Origin: a bacterium
GTDB lineage: Bacteria > RBG-13-66-14
Assembly (NCBI GenBank): GCA_035528375.1
Contig: DATKYS010000056.1
Span: 1 to 9,351 of the forward strand
DNA: 9,351 bases
Reading direction: 5' to 3'
The notes below the pieces were generated by a model. That model made no database searches. It was not told the origin of the DNA and saw nothing but the letters and a program-made list of their open reading frames with translations. Within the stretch, counting starts at the first letter, position 1; every line of letters starts with the position of its first letter. Shown piece by piece: positions 1-6,294 of this stretch. Both the position numbers and the translations under genes were made by a program.

Positions 1-26
1 GCCCCGACCGCCGATAATTCCAAAAC

Positions 27-353
27 CTACATCGGCGCGCCGCACCCCGGGCAGAACTTGACACCCTCGTCCGCCAGGGCGCCGCATTGGGGGCACTTGA
101 CCTTCACGACTTCCTTGGTCCCGCCCACCGCCGCCATCATCTCCTGGTGCTCCTGGTCTCGCTTCACATCGTCGCCCAACACGGCTACAATGACGACGCC
201 GATCCAGGAGAGGAAAAGGCCGAGCACTATGCCGATGCCACCTTTACCCTTCTTCTTCCCGATGATGTAGCCCACTATCGCCGGAGCCACCCAGGCCCCA
301 AGCACCACCAGAATCCAGGTGACAGCTCCGAAACCCACCAAGTTACCATACAT
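27..353 (-). CDS. Small two-helix membrane protein with C-terminal zinc ribbon
   Basis: A 108-residue protein of unknown function. Residues 4-31 and 39-59 are hydrophobic and separated by a basic Lys/Gly turn (GKKKGKGG), which fits a helical hairpin in the inner membrane. A charged linker (about 61-84) follows, then a CPQCG...CPGCG zinc ribbon at 87-105 with four cysteines, as in zinc-ribbon domains of many small bacterial membrane proteins. The start is placed at the ATG whose codon lies at 351-353, because AAGGAGG sits 5 nt upstream on the minus strand. A longer frame reaching 428 would add 25 residues but would read through the promoter. The gene is monocistronic as far as seen and divergent from prmC. 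The membrane and zinc assignments are seen in the sequence; any sensing or scaffolding role is a guess. Confidence 0.85.
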   Translation of the reverse strand: MYGNLVGFGAVTWILVVLGAWVAPAIVGYIIGKKKGKGGIGIVLGLFLSWIGVVIVAVLGDDVKRDQEHQEMMAAVGGTKEVVKVKCPQCGALADEGVKFCPGCGAPM

Positions 354-399
354 GACGGCCTCCTTGCCGGAAGTGAGAATCCTTACGTGCAGACACGCA

Positions 400-428
400 A
401 TGTTAAGCAACGCGAAAAATTTTGTCAA
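400..428 (-). promoter_or_regulatory. Sigma70-type promoter of the zinc-ribbon gene
   Basis: On the minus strand TTGACA (423-428, perfect -35) is followed by a 17-nt spacer and TAACAT (400-405, 4 of 6 to TATAAT). Transcription would begin near 393 and leave a leader of about 40 nt before the AAGGAGG site. The -35 box overlaps the alternative TTG start of prmC at 422, which slightly favours the later prmC start at 440. Confidence 0.7.
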
Positions 429-439
429 TTGATAAACGG

Positions 440-1285
440 ATGAACCGGCCCCCCACAGCGCCCGAGGCCCTCCGCGCCGCCGAAGAGCGGTTGAAAGCCG
501 CCGGCGTCGCCTCGCCGCGCGCCGACGCCGAGCTCCTCCTCGCCCGGCGCCTGGGCGTGGAGCGCCACGGGCTCTACGCCGGGGCCGATTTGGATGAAAC
601 GTCGTTTGACTGTTTCACGGCCGACGTGGAGCGCCGCGCACGACGCGAGCCGCTCCAGCTCATTCTCGGCGAGACGGAGTTCTACGGGATACGGCTCGAG
701 GTCCGCCCCGGCGTCTTCATCCCCCGCCCCGAAACCGAGGCCCTGGTCGGCCTGGCCCTCGATTATTTGACTGACGACGCGGGATTGGCCTACGACCTCG
801 GCTGCGGCTGCGGGAACATCGCCTGCGCCCTGGCCGTGAACCGGGTAAATCTGCGCCTCATCGCCACCGACACCTCGGCGGAGGCCGTGGAGCTGACGAA
901 AGAGAACGCGGCGCTCTGCGGCGTGGGGGAGAGGGTCGCGGTCGTCCAGGCGGACCTCGCCGCGGGACTTTTGGGAAAAGCCGACCTGGTCTGCTGCAAC
1001 CCACCCTACGTGCCCGCGGGGGAAATCCCCGGTCTGGAGCCCGAGGTGCGCGACCACGACCCGGGAAAAGCCCTGGACGGCGGCGAAGACGGCCTGGCGG
1101 TCATCCGGCGTCTCGCCGGGACTTTGGGAAATTTAATCAAGCCCGACGGCCTGGCGCTCGTGGAAATCGGCGACGGCCAGGGGGAGGCGGTGCGGCGGAT
1201 TTTTTCCGAAATCGCCGGAGTGGAGGGAGTGGAGATAAGGAAGGACCTCGCCGGCCGCCAGCGCGTCGCCGTCGTGCGGTTGTAA
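440..1285 (+). CDS. prmC: PrmC/HemK release factor glutamine N5-methyltransferase
   Basis: Transfers a methyl group from SAM to the glutamine of the GGQ motif of peptide chain release factors, in the cytosol. The 281-residue protein has the family's normal length. It shows the N-terminal substrate-binding helical part with SPRADAELLL, then an ILGETEFYG stretch, then PRPETE near residues 95-100. The SAM-binding motif is DLGCGCGN at about 119-126 (usually DLGTGSG, so two unusual cysteines). The catalytic NPPY is at 187-190, and EVRDHDP plus C-terminal RKDLAGRQR are also typical. An in-frame TTG at 422 would add six residues; neither start has a clear Shine-Dalgarno site, and ATG 440 is preferred because 422 lies within the divergent promoter. 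In many bacteria prmC follows prfA; here no prfA is visible, but its other substrate gene, prfB, lies about 3 kb downstream. Confidence 0.95.
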   Translation: MNRPPTAPEALRAAEERLKAAGVASPRADAELLLARRLGVERHGLYAGADLDETSFDCFTADVERRARREPLQLILGETEFYGIRLEVRPGVFIPRPETEALVGLALDYLTDDAGLAYDLGCGCGNIACALAVNRVNLRLIATDTSAEAVELTKENAALCGVGERVAVVQADLAAGLLGKADLVCCNPPYVPAGEIPGLEPEVRDHDPGKALDGGEDGLAVIRRLAGTLGNLIKPDGLALVEIGDGQGEAVRRIFSEIAGVEGVEIRKDLAGRQRVAVVRL

Positions 1286-1290
1286 TGGCC

Positions 1291-1313
1291 CCCTCCCCCC
1301 TCTGGGGGGAGGG
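1291..1313. repeat. G/C-rich hairpin, 10-bp stem
   Basis: CCCTCCCCCC and its exact complement GGGGGGAGGG flank a 3-nt loop (TCT). It corresponds in inverted orientation to the hairpin at 9298-9318 (loop AAA on the plus strand). The sequence following each copy, a G-rich run containing TTGGGGAGG or CTGGGGAGA, is also related. The copy here lacks the GGCGCGCC-containing insert found next to the 9298-9318 hairpin. Confidence 0.75.
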
Positions 1314-1335
1314 TTGGGGAGGGGGGTGTATCGGC

Positions 1336-1388
1336 CCCCTCTCCCTTCCAGGGAGAGGCGCGCCTACGGGTTGGGGTGAGGGTAGGGG
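1336..1388 (+). repeat. 53-nt intergenic repeat unit, copy A
   Basis: The unit contains a CTCTCCCT...AGGGAGAG hairpin fused to the palindrome GGCGCGCC (1357-1364) and a G-rich tail GGGTGAGGGTAGGGG in variant form. Its reverse complement matches 9211-9263 at 48 of 53 positions with no gaps. Two of the five differences are the bases flanking GGCGCGCC, and they change together so that complementarity is kept (A/T here, C/G in the other copy on the same strand). Confidence 0.85.
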
Positions 1389-1407
1389 TAGGGAACGTAG
1401 AAAACGC

Positions 1408-1429
1408 GGCGGGGTTAGGAAACCCCGCC
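1408..1429. repeat. 9-bp-stem hairpin repeat, copy 1
   Basis: GGCGGGGTT and AACCCCGCC pair perfectly around an AGGA loop and are followed by CTACG. The inverted homologue at 9182-9203 has the same outer stem and flanks, but its inner two base pairs are swapped from TT/AA to AA/TT, so the stem is preserved. Confidence 0.8.
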
Positions 1430-1448
1430 CTACGGCATCGCAATACGC

Positions 1449-1483
1449 GGCGGCCCGCAGAGGATTTATCCTACGGGGCCGCC
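1449..1483. repeat. Nested hairpin repeat with GGCGGCCC outer stem
   Basis: An outer 8-bp stem, GGCGGCCC (1449-1456) with GGGCCGCC (1476-1483), encloses an inner 5-bp stem AGGAT/ATCCT (1461-1472). It is followed by CTAC, like the hairpin at 1408-1429, and appears to be a diverged member of the same family with a longer loop. Confidence 0.65.
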
Positions 1484-1490
1484 CTACCTT

Positions 1491-1532
1491 AAAAAAACGG
1501 GCCGACCTGAACGGCGCGCCGTCGGTCGGCCC
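1491..1532 (-). terminator. Intrinsic terminator of the M20 peptidase gene
   Basis: Read on the minus strand, a 9-bp stem GGGCCGACC/GGTCGGCCC (1524-1532 with 1499-1507) encloses a 16-nt loop, itself containing the palindrome ACGGCGCGCCGT. The stem is followed by G and seven T residues (1491-1497). It lies 30 nt past the peptidase stop codon. The stem and the preceding GACGTAGG are identical to those of the plus-strand terminator at 9054-9082; only the loop differs. Confidence 0.85.
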
Positions 1533-1561
1533 CTACGTCACCACAACCGGGGGAGGCGAAT

Positions 1562-2896
1562 CTACCTCCGCCGCAGCTCACCCACCAGCCACAGCAGCCG
1601 CCGGGTTATCTCCCCCAACAGCTCCAGCTCCAGCCGCTCGTTCAACCCGTGGACCCGCGTCGGCATGTCCGCCGGGTTCGGCTCCGAGGGGAAGGGGACG
1701 TACCCGTAGGCGTCGTAACCGGCCCAGCGGAGCTGCCGCGAGTCGGTCCCCCCCAGGCAGATGGTGGGGATGAGCTCGAGCTTGGGGTCCCACTTGGGCA
1801 GGAGCTCCCGCGCCGTCTGCACCACCGGGTGGTCCGGGTCGGAGGCGCTGGCCGGATGGGCGTTCTCCACAGTGACATCCACGGGCAGGTCCTCCACCAG
1901 TTTCTTGAAAAGCGCCAGCCTGTCCTCGGGCTCGCTGCCGGGCAAAAGGCGGCAGTCGCAGTAGAGGACCACCTCGCCGGGGATGATGTTGAGCTTCTCG
2001 CTGCCTTTGACCATGGTCGGGGCGAGGGTGTCGGCGTAGACGGCCTTGAAGAGCGCGGGCAGCCGGGCGGAGAGCTTGCCCAAGTCCCCGAGGAGCTTTT
2101 CCCAGGCGCGGGCGTCGCCACGCTCCAGCCGCTTCATCAGGGGCCCGTCATCGCCCATCAGCCGGTCCAGGAGCCCCCGGTTGGCGGGGAGCATCCGGTA
2201 CTCGAGGGGCAGCTTCTCCAGCCTGCGCAGGACCTCGCCCAGAACGTACATCGCCTGATCGTCCCCCGGCGCGGCGGCGTGCTCCTGGGTCCCGCGGATG
2301 GTGAATCGCAGGCGGAGCTGGCCCTTCTCGCCGATCATGAAGGAGGCGAATCGCCGTCCGCCGATGTCGTAAACCTCGCCGCCGCCCTCGGTGAGGGAGG
2401 CCCAGCAGTCGGCCAGCTCGGGTCGGTTTTTGACTATCCAGCCGATGCCGGCGCCGCCGCCCACCTCCTCGTCGGCCGTGGCCAGGAAGCGCACCGGCCG
2501 CCCGCCGCCGCCTTTTTTCGCCAGTTCCACCAGCGTCACCGCCTGGGCCGCCACCACCCCCTTGCAGTCTATGGCCCCCCGGCCCCAGACGCAGCCCTCG
2601 GCGATTTCGCCGCCGAAGGGGTCCCGCTTCCACTTGGCAAAATCGCCCGCCGGCACCACGTCCAGGTGCCCCATTATCAACAGCGGCTTCTTGCCCTCGT
2701 CGCCCGGGAGGAGGGCCGCGACGTTACCCCGCCCGGCCGCGCTCTGGACGACCTCGGCGTGGACCCCGCGCTCGGTGAGCCAGCCCGCCAGGAACCGGGC
2801 GCACTCGAGCTCGTTCCCCGGCGGGTTGGTGGTGTTGAACCGGATGAGGGCCGACAGGAGCCCGGCGGCCTCGTCGCGCAACCCCGAATCATCCAT
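1562..2896 (-). CDS. M20-family metallopeptidase (ArgE/DapE/CPG2-like deacylase or dipeptidase)
   Basis: A 444-residue zinc-dependent amidohydrolase or peptidase of family M20, acting in the cytosol since no signal peptide is visible. The family motifs are present: MGHLDVVP at about 75-82 (metal ligand H77, with D79), WGRGAIDCKG at 104-113 (bridging D110), ADEEVGG at 141-147 (catalytic E143, ligand E144), TEGGG near 169-173, EHAAAP in the lid domain near 205-210, and the C-terminal ligand H416 in RVHGLNE. The start is the ATG at 2894-2896, preceded by GAGGGG at about 4 nt; an upstream in-frame ATG at 2908 would overlap that site. The substrate cannot be told: N-acyl amino acids, dipeptides and succinyl-diaminopimelate are all possible, and no arginine or lysine pathway genes are adjacent. 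It converges with prmC and diverges from the epimerase. Confidence 0.93.
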   Translation of the reverse strand: MDDSGLRDEAAGLLSALIRFNTTNPPGNELECARFLAGWLTERGVHAEVVQSAAGRGNVAALLPGDEGKKPLLIMGHLDVVPAGDFAKWKRDPFGGEIAEGCVWGRGAIDCKGVVAAQAVTLVELAKKGGGGRPVRFLATADEEVGGGAGIGWIVKNRPELADCWASLTEGGGEVYDIGGRRFASFMIGEKGQLRLRFTIRGTQEHAAAPGDDQAMYVLGEVLRRLEKLPLEYRMLPANRGLLDRLMGDDGPLMKRLERGDARAWEKLLGDLGKLSARLPALFKAVYADTLAPTMVKGSEKLNIIPGEVVLYCDCRLLPGSEPEDRLALFKKLVEDLPVDVTVENAHPASASDPDHPVVQTARELLPKWDPKLELIPTICLGGTDSRQLRWAGYDAYGYVPFPSEPNPADMPTRVHGLNERLELELLGEITRRLLWLVGELRRR

Positions 2897-2907
2897 GCAT
2901 CCCCTCA

Positions 2908-2936
2908 TTGGAAGCGAGCAACATCAACATTATAAT
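2908..2936 (+). promoter_or_regulatory. Sigma70-type promoter of the epimerase gene
   Basis: TTGGAA (2908-2913, 4 of 6 to TTGACA), a 17-nt spacer and a perfect TATAAT (2931-2936) face the epimerase gene. Transcription would start near 2943, giving a leader of about 75 nt. The -10 box overlaps the minus-strand -10 of the peptidase promoter within the palindrome ATTATAAT (2929-2936). Confidence 0.65.
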
Positions 2937-2961
2937 AGCATTCGTAAACCGGGTGTTTTAA
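2929..2961 (-). promoter_or_regulatory. Promoter of the M20 peptidase gene, overlapping the divergent promoter
   Basis: On the minus strand the sequence TGCTATTATAAT contains an extended -10 (TGC then TATTAT, 2932-2940) or, shifted by 3 nt, a perfect TATAAT (2929-2934). A weak -35, TTAAAA (2956-2961), lies 18 nt upstream of TATTAT. Transcription would start 20-30 nt before the peptidase ATG. Confidence 0.5.
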
Positions 2962-3018
2962 AATTTCGTTCTCGACCCAACGGGCGCAATACGACGACGA
3001 ACGCGAGGCGGTGTAGAT

Positions 3019-4065
3019 TTGCGCGCAATGATAACGGGAGGCTCCGGGTTCCTGGGCCTGCACATGGCCCACAAGCTCGCCGAAAAGGGTGTCGGGGAGA
3101 TAACCCTGGTGGACATCGCCGACGCCGACCTCGACGAGTACCCGCCCGGTACGCGCCTGGTCATCCAGGACGTGCGGGACCTGGAGGGCCTGCGGCGCGT
3201 CTTCGGCGAGACCGGGCCGGAGCTGGTCGTCCACGGCGCCGCCGCGCTCCCCCTGTGGAAGAAGCGGGACATCTACTCGACCAACGTCGGGGGCACCGAC
3301 AACGTCCTGACCGCGGCGCGCGAGGCCGGGGTGCCGCGCACGGTGCACGTCTCCTCCACGGCGGTCTACGGGGTGCCGAAGACGCATCCTATTTTCGAGA
3401 ACGACCGGCTCATCGGCGTGGGGCACTACGGCGTCTCCAAGATTCAGGCCGAGGAGGTCGTCAGGCGGCACCGCGAGGCGGGCTACCCGGTCCCCGTCGT
3501 GAGGCCGAAAACCTTCATCGGCACGCACCGACTGGGCGTATTCCAGATACTCTACGACTGGATCGAGTCGGGCCGCCGGATACCGCTCATCGGCGACGGC
3601 TCCAACCTCTACCAGCTCCTCGAGGTGGATGACCTCTGCGACGCCATCTGGCTCTGCCTCACCGCCGAGTTGGAGAAGGCCGACGACACCTTCAACGTCG
3701 GGGCCTGGAACCTGCGGCCCATCCGCGAGGACGTGCGGGAGCTCTGCGATTTCGCCGGCACCGGCGGGCGGCCGGTCGGATTTCCGCCCTGGCTGGTCAA
3801 GCCCGCCCTCGGATTCTTCCGCCTGATAAACGTCTCACCGCTCTACCGCTGGGTCTACGGCACGGCCGATAAGGACTCCTACGTCTCCATAGACAGGATA
3901 AAGGAAGCTCTGGGCTGGGAGCCGCGCTACTCCAACGCCGAGGCGCTGATCCGCTCCTACCGATGGTATCTGGAGAACAAGCCCGAGGCGACGGCCCAGG
4001 CCGGGGTGACCCACCGCACGCCCTGGAAGCAGGGGGTGCTGGGGCTGTTCAAGCGTTTCATGTGA
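3019..4065 (+). CDS. NAD-dependent epimerase/dehydratase (extended SDR)
   Basis: A 348-residue extended short-chain dehydrogenase/reductase, the family that epimerises, dehydrates or oxidises nucleotide sugars and 3-beta-hydroxysteroid-like substrates. The Rossmann motif TGGSGFLG is at 6-13, an acidic residue (D32, in LVDI) ends the second strand and favours NAD, and the catalytic residues are S112/S113 in VSSTAVYG and the YxxxK pair Y137/K141. The TTG start at 3019 is chosen because it gives the usual MRAMITGG beginning; ATG 3028 would remove the first strand. A weak GAGGCGG lies about 8 nt upstream. The C-terminal half (about 250-348) is less typical of sugar epimerases and gives no substrate. 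A promoter at 2908-2936 drives it; 203 bp separate it from prfB. It could be a UDP-sugar epimerase or a sterol/terpenoid-type dehydrogenase; the family call is firm, the substrate is not. Confidence 0.9.
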   Translation: MRAMITGGSGFLGLHMAHKLAEKGVGEITLVDIADADLDEYPPGTRLVIQDVRDLEGLRRVFGETGPELVVHGAAALPLWKKRDIYSTNVGGTDNVLTAAREAGVPRTVHVSSTAVYGVPKTHPIFENDRLIGVGHYGVSKIQAEEVVRRHREAGYPVPVVRPKTFIGTHRLGVFQILYDWIESGRRIPLIGDGSNLYQLLEVDDLCDAIWLCLTAELEKADDTFNVGAWNLRPIREDVRELCDFAGTGGRPVGFPPWLVKPALGFFRLINVSPLYRWVYGTADKDSYVSIDRIKEALGWEPRYSNAEALIRSYRWYLENKPEATAQAGVTHRTPWKQGVLGLFKRFM

Positions 4066-4189
4066 GCCGGCGATGAGGCGCGCCACCTCGGGCGCCCGTG
4101 GAAGTGATAGAATGGGCGGACCGGCCGGACGCCCGCGCCGCCGGAGGGAACCCGGCGATTCCGACCCGTCCTTCCCGTAACCGCGGCGC

Positions 4190-4218
4190 TTGAAAAAAAG
4201 CCGCCCTCGGCCTACCAT
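4190..4218 (+). promoter_or_regulatory. Probable promoter of prfB
   Basis: TTGAAA (4190-4195, 5 of 6 to the -35 consensus), a 17-nt spacer and TACCAT (4213-4218, 4 of 6 to the -10 consensus) precede prfB by about 50 nt. A second, weaker possibility is the extended -10 TGATAGAAT at 4105-4113, which lacks a good -35. The 203-nt gap after the epimerase shows no clear terminator. Confidence 0.5.
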
Positions 4219-4268
4219 AGACCATCCCTCGGCGGGGCACGTTTCCGATTCGAGTCCAAGGAGCGACG

Positions 4269-5385
4269 ATGGATGATATGCAGGAGAGCCTGGAACGCGC
4301 CCGTCAAGCCGTCAGCGACCTCTGGGGGTGCCTTTGACCCGGAGGCCAAACGAAAGCGGCTGGATGAGCTGAACCGCCGCATGGCCGAGCCCGGCTTCTG
4401 GGGCGATTCTCAGGGGGCCGGCAGGCTCACCGCCGAGGCCACCCGCCTGACCGGGGAGCTCGACCGCGCCGAGCGGCTCAAACACGAGCTCGCCGACCTC
4501 GAGGAGCTGGGGGGGATGGCCCGGGACGAGGGCGACGCGGGCGAGCTGGCGTCCGTCGCCGAGGAGCTGGACAAGCTGGCCGACCGCGCGCTGGCCCTCA
4601 CCGCCCAGGCGCTCCTCTCCGGCCCCTACGACGACCAGGACGCCATCGTCGAGCTGCACCCCGGCGCCGGCGGCACCGAGTCCGCCGACTGGGCCGAGAT
4701 GCTCCTGCGCATGTACACCCGCTACTTCCAGCTCAAGGGCTGGAAAGCGGAGCTCCTGGAGATAACGGCCGGCGACGAGGCGGGCATCAAGTCGGCCACA
4801 CTCGCCGTGCGCGGGGACCTCGTCTTCGGACACCTGCGGGGCGAAATCGGCGTCCACCGCCTGGTGCGGCTCTCCCCCTACGACGCCAACCACCGCCGCC
4901 ACACGTCCTTCGCCGCTCTCTACGCCTACCCCGACCTGGACACCGATGTCGAGGTCGAAATAAACCCCGACGACCTGCGCGTGGACGTCTTCCGCTCCTC
5001 GGGCCACGGGGGGCAGTCGGTCAACACCACCGACTCCGCCGTGCGCATCACGCACCTGCTCACCGGCATCACGGTGAGCTGCCAGAACGAGCGCAGCCAG
5101 AAGTACAACAAGGAATCCGCCATGCGGGTGCTGCGGGCGCGGCTGGCCGACCACTACCGCCGCGAGCGCGAGCTGGAGATTGCCGACTCCAAGGCCGACA
5201 AGCGCGACATCGCCTGGGGCTCGCAGATTCGCAACTACGTCCTGCACCCCTACCGGCTGGTGAAGGACCCGCGCACCGGCGAGGAGACCTCGAACGTGGA
5301 CGCCGTGCTGGACGGGGACCTGGACCGCTTCGTGGAGGCGTACCTGCGCTGGAGCCACGGGAAGGAAGGGAAGAAAAATGGCTAG
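4269..5385 (+). CDS. prfB: Peptide chain release factor 2, with programmed +1 frameshift
   Basis: RF2 recognises UAA and UGA in the ribosomal A site and triggers hydrolysis of peptidyl-tRNA. The coding sequence is 4269-4334 joined to 4336-5385, giving 371 residues (E. coli RF2 has 365). The first 22 codons (MDDMQESLERARQ...) start at ATG 4269 with AAGGAG 5 nt upstream and end at CTT followed by TGA. A +1 shift over T4335 continues as DPEAKRKRLDEL and on through MAEPGFWGD. Later motifs are GAGGTES in domain 2, the stop-recognition tripeptide SPY at 202-204 (normally SPF) followed by RRHTSF, and GGQ at 247-249, the glutamine being the PrmC target. WGSQIRNYVLHPY and the final VLDGDLDRFVEAYLR match RF2 rather than RF1. 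A naive call starting at ATG 4273 gives 21 wrong N-terminal residues. The stop overlaps the next gene by 8 nt. Confidence 0.96.
4323..4338 (+). promoter_or_regulatory. prfB: prfB programmed +1 frameshift site
   Basis: The site reads TGG GGG TGC CTT TGA C in the zero frame. The slippery CTT is at 4332-4334, the in-frame stop TGA at 4335-4337 is followed by C, and the internal Shine-Dalgarno-like GGGGG (4324-4328) lies 3 nt before CTT. This is the same spacing as in the well-studied AGG GGG TAT CTT TGA C of E. coli. Low RF2 slows termination at TGA and favours the shift, so RF2 autoregulates its synthesis. Confidence 0.94.
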
Positions 5386-6277
5386 AAAGAACCAATTACA
5401 GATGTCATCCATCGGCGCGCAGATTGAAGAAACGAAATACGATATTTTCAACTGTGACGCCTTCGAGTGGCTGGGCAAACGAGAGGCGAATTCGATCCAC
5501 GCGGTAGTCACCGATCCGCCTTACGGGCTTCGAGAATACGACGAGGATCAACTGGAAAAACGGAAAAACGGAAACGGCGGCGTCTGGCGTATACCACCGG
5601 CGTTTGACGGGCAAAGCCGCAGCCCTTTACCGCGCTTCACGGTTTTGAACGGCGATGATATCCAACGGCTGGGGCAATTCTTCACGAAATTCGCGCGCGG
5701 TCTGTTGGAAGTTCTGGTTCCGGGGGCACACGTATTCATAGCCACGAACCCCCTGGTATCGCACAACGTAGACCTGTCCTTCATCGGATGCGGCTTCGAG
5801 AAAAGGGGCGCTATCATCCGAAGGGTTATCACCCTTCGTGGAGGGGACAGGCCGAAAAACGCCCACGAGGAGTACCCCGACGTAACGGTAATGCCCCGCT
5901 CGTGTTGGGAACCCTGGGAATTATTTCGCAAACCGCTCGACGGTACAGTCGCCGGGAACCTGCGGAAATGGAAAACGGGTGGTTTGCGGCGGATTTCCGG
6001 AAAAGAGCCCTTTAAAGACCTGATTCCGTCCTCGCCCGCCCGGGGTGCGGAGAGGGAAATCGCCCCCCACCCCAGCTTGAAACCGCAGGAGTTCGTGCGG
6101 AAAATCGTCCGGGCGAGCCTCCCCCTCGGAGAGGGAACGGTCCTCGATCCGTTCATGGGCTCGGGCTCGACCGTCGCCGCGGCGGCACACCTCGGCTATC
6201 AGTCAATCGGGCTGGAAATCAACGAGGAGTACTACGACATGGCGGTCACCGCCATTCCCAACCTGGCCGCACTTTGA
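5378..6277 (+). CDS. Beta-class site-specific DNA methyltransferase (N6-adenine or N4-cytosine)
   Basis: A 299-residue amino-methyltransferase acting on DNA with SAM. The motif order is that of the beta class: the catalytic TDPPYG (motif IV) comes first at 45-50, and the SAM-binding part comes last, with HPSLKP at 231-236, DPFMGSGST at 257-265 and GLEIN at 278-282. DPPY favours N6-adenine but does not exclude N4-cytosine. The start ATG overlaps the prfB stop (ATGGCTAG, 8 nt), with purine-rich AAGGAAGGGAAG just upstream, so translation is likely coupled to prfB. Base composition is visibly less GC-rich than in the flanking genes, suggesting acquisition with the next gene. Partner of a putative restriction endonuclease; the recognition sequence cannot be read from the protein. 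Confidence 0.9.
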   Translation: MARKNQLQMSSIGAQIEETKYDIFNCDAFEWLGKREANSIHAVVTDPPYGLREYDEDQLEKRKNGNGGVWRIPPAFDGQSRSPLPRFTVLNGDDIQRLGQFFTKFARGLLEVLVPGAHVFIATNPLVSHNVDLSFIGCGFEKRGAIIRRVITLRGGDRPKNAHEEYPDVTVMPRSCWEPWELFRKPLDGTVAGNLRKWKTGGLRRISGKEPFKDLIPSSPARGAEREIAPHPSLKPQEFVRKIVRASLPLGEGTVLDPFMGSGSTVAAAAHLGYQSIGLEINEEYYDMAVTAIPNLAAL

Positions 6278-6294
6278 GGAACCGAGGTAAGACG

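Larger units (their letters stand above)
1286..1561. repeat. Gene-free palindromic repeat block between convergent prmC and the M20 peptidase
   Basis: This 276-bp stretch has no credible gene. It is a row of GC-rich palindromes: a G/C hairpin at 1291-1313, the 53-nt unit at 1336-1388, a 9-bp-stem hairpin at 1408-1429, a nested hairpin at 1449-1483 and a minus-strand terminator at 1491-1532. The same module types occur in inverted orientation at 9021-9351. An open frame across it encodes the low-complexity SPLWGEGWGGG type of peptide that such repeats produce and has no ribosome binding site of note. Confidence 0.85.

Noticed and set aside
422-439. TTG 422 as the prmC start
   Set aside because: No Shine-Dalgarno site, it overlaps the -35 box of the divergent promoter, and it adds only six non-conserved residues; it remains possible.
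1285-1773. 162-residue plus-strand open frame starting MAPSPLWGEGWGGG
   Set aside because: It translates the palindromic repeat block and then runs antisense into the M20 peptidase gene; the peptide is low-complexity and matches no family.
1649-2935. 428-residue plus-strand open frame
   Set aside because: It is antisense to the M20 peptidase, whose motifs are complete; long antisense frames are expected in GC-rich coding DNA, and the peptide has no recognisable domain.
4273-5385. prfB started at ATG 4273 without frameshift
   Set aside because: The first 21 residues (MICRRAWNAP...) do not resemble RF2. The ATG at 4269 has the Shine-Dalgarno site and reaches the classic CTT TGA C site.
4312-5511. 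399-residue minus-strand open frame
   Set aside because: Antisense shadow of prfB; composition-driven and without motifs.
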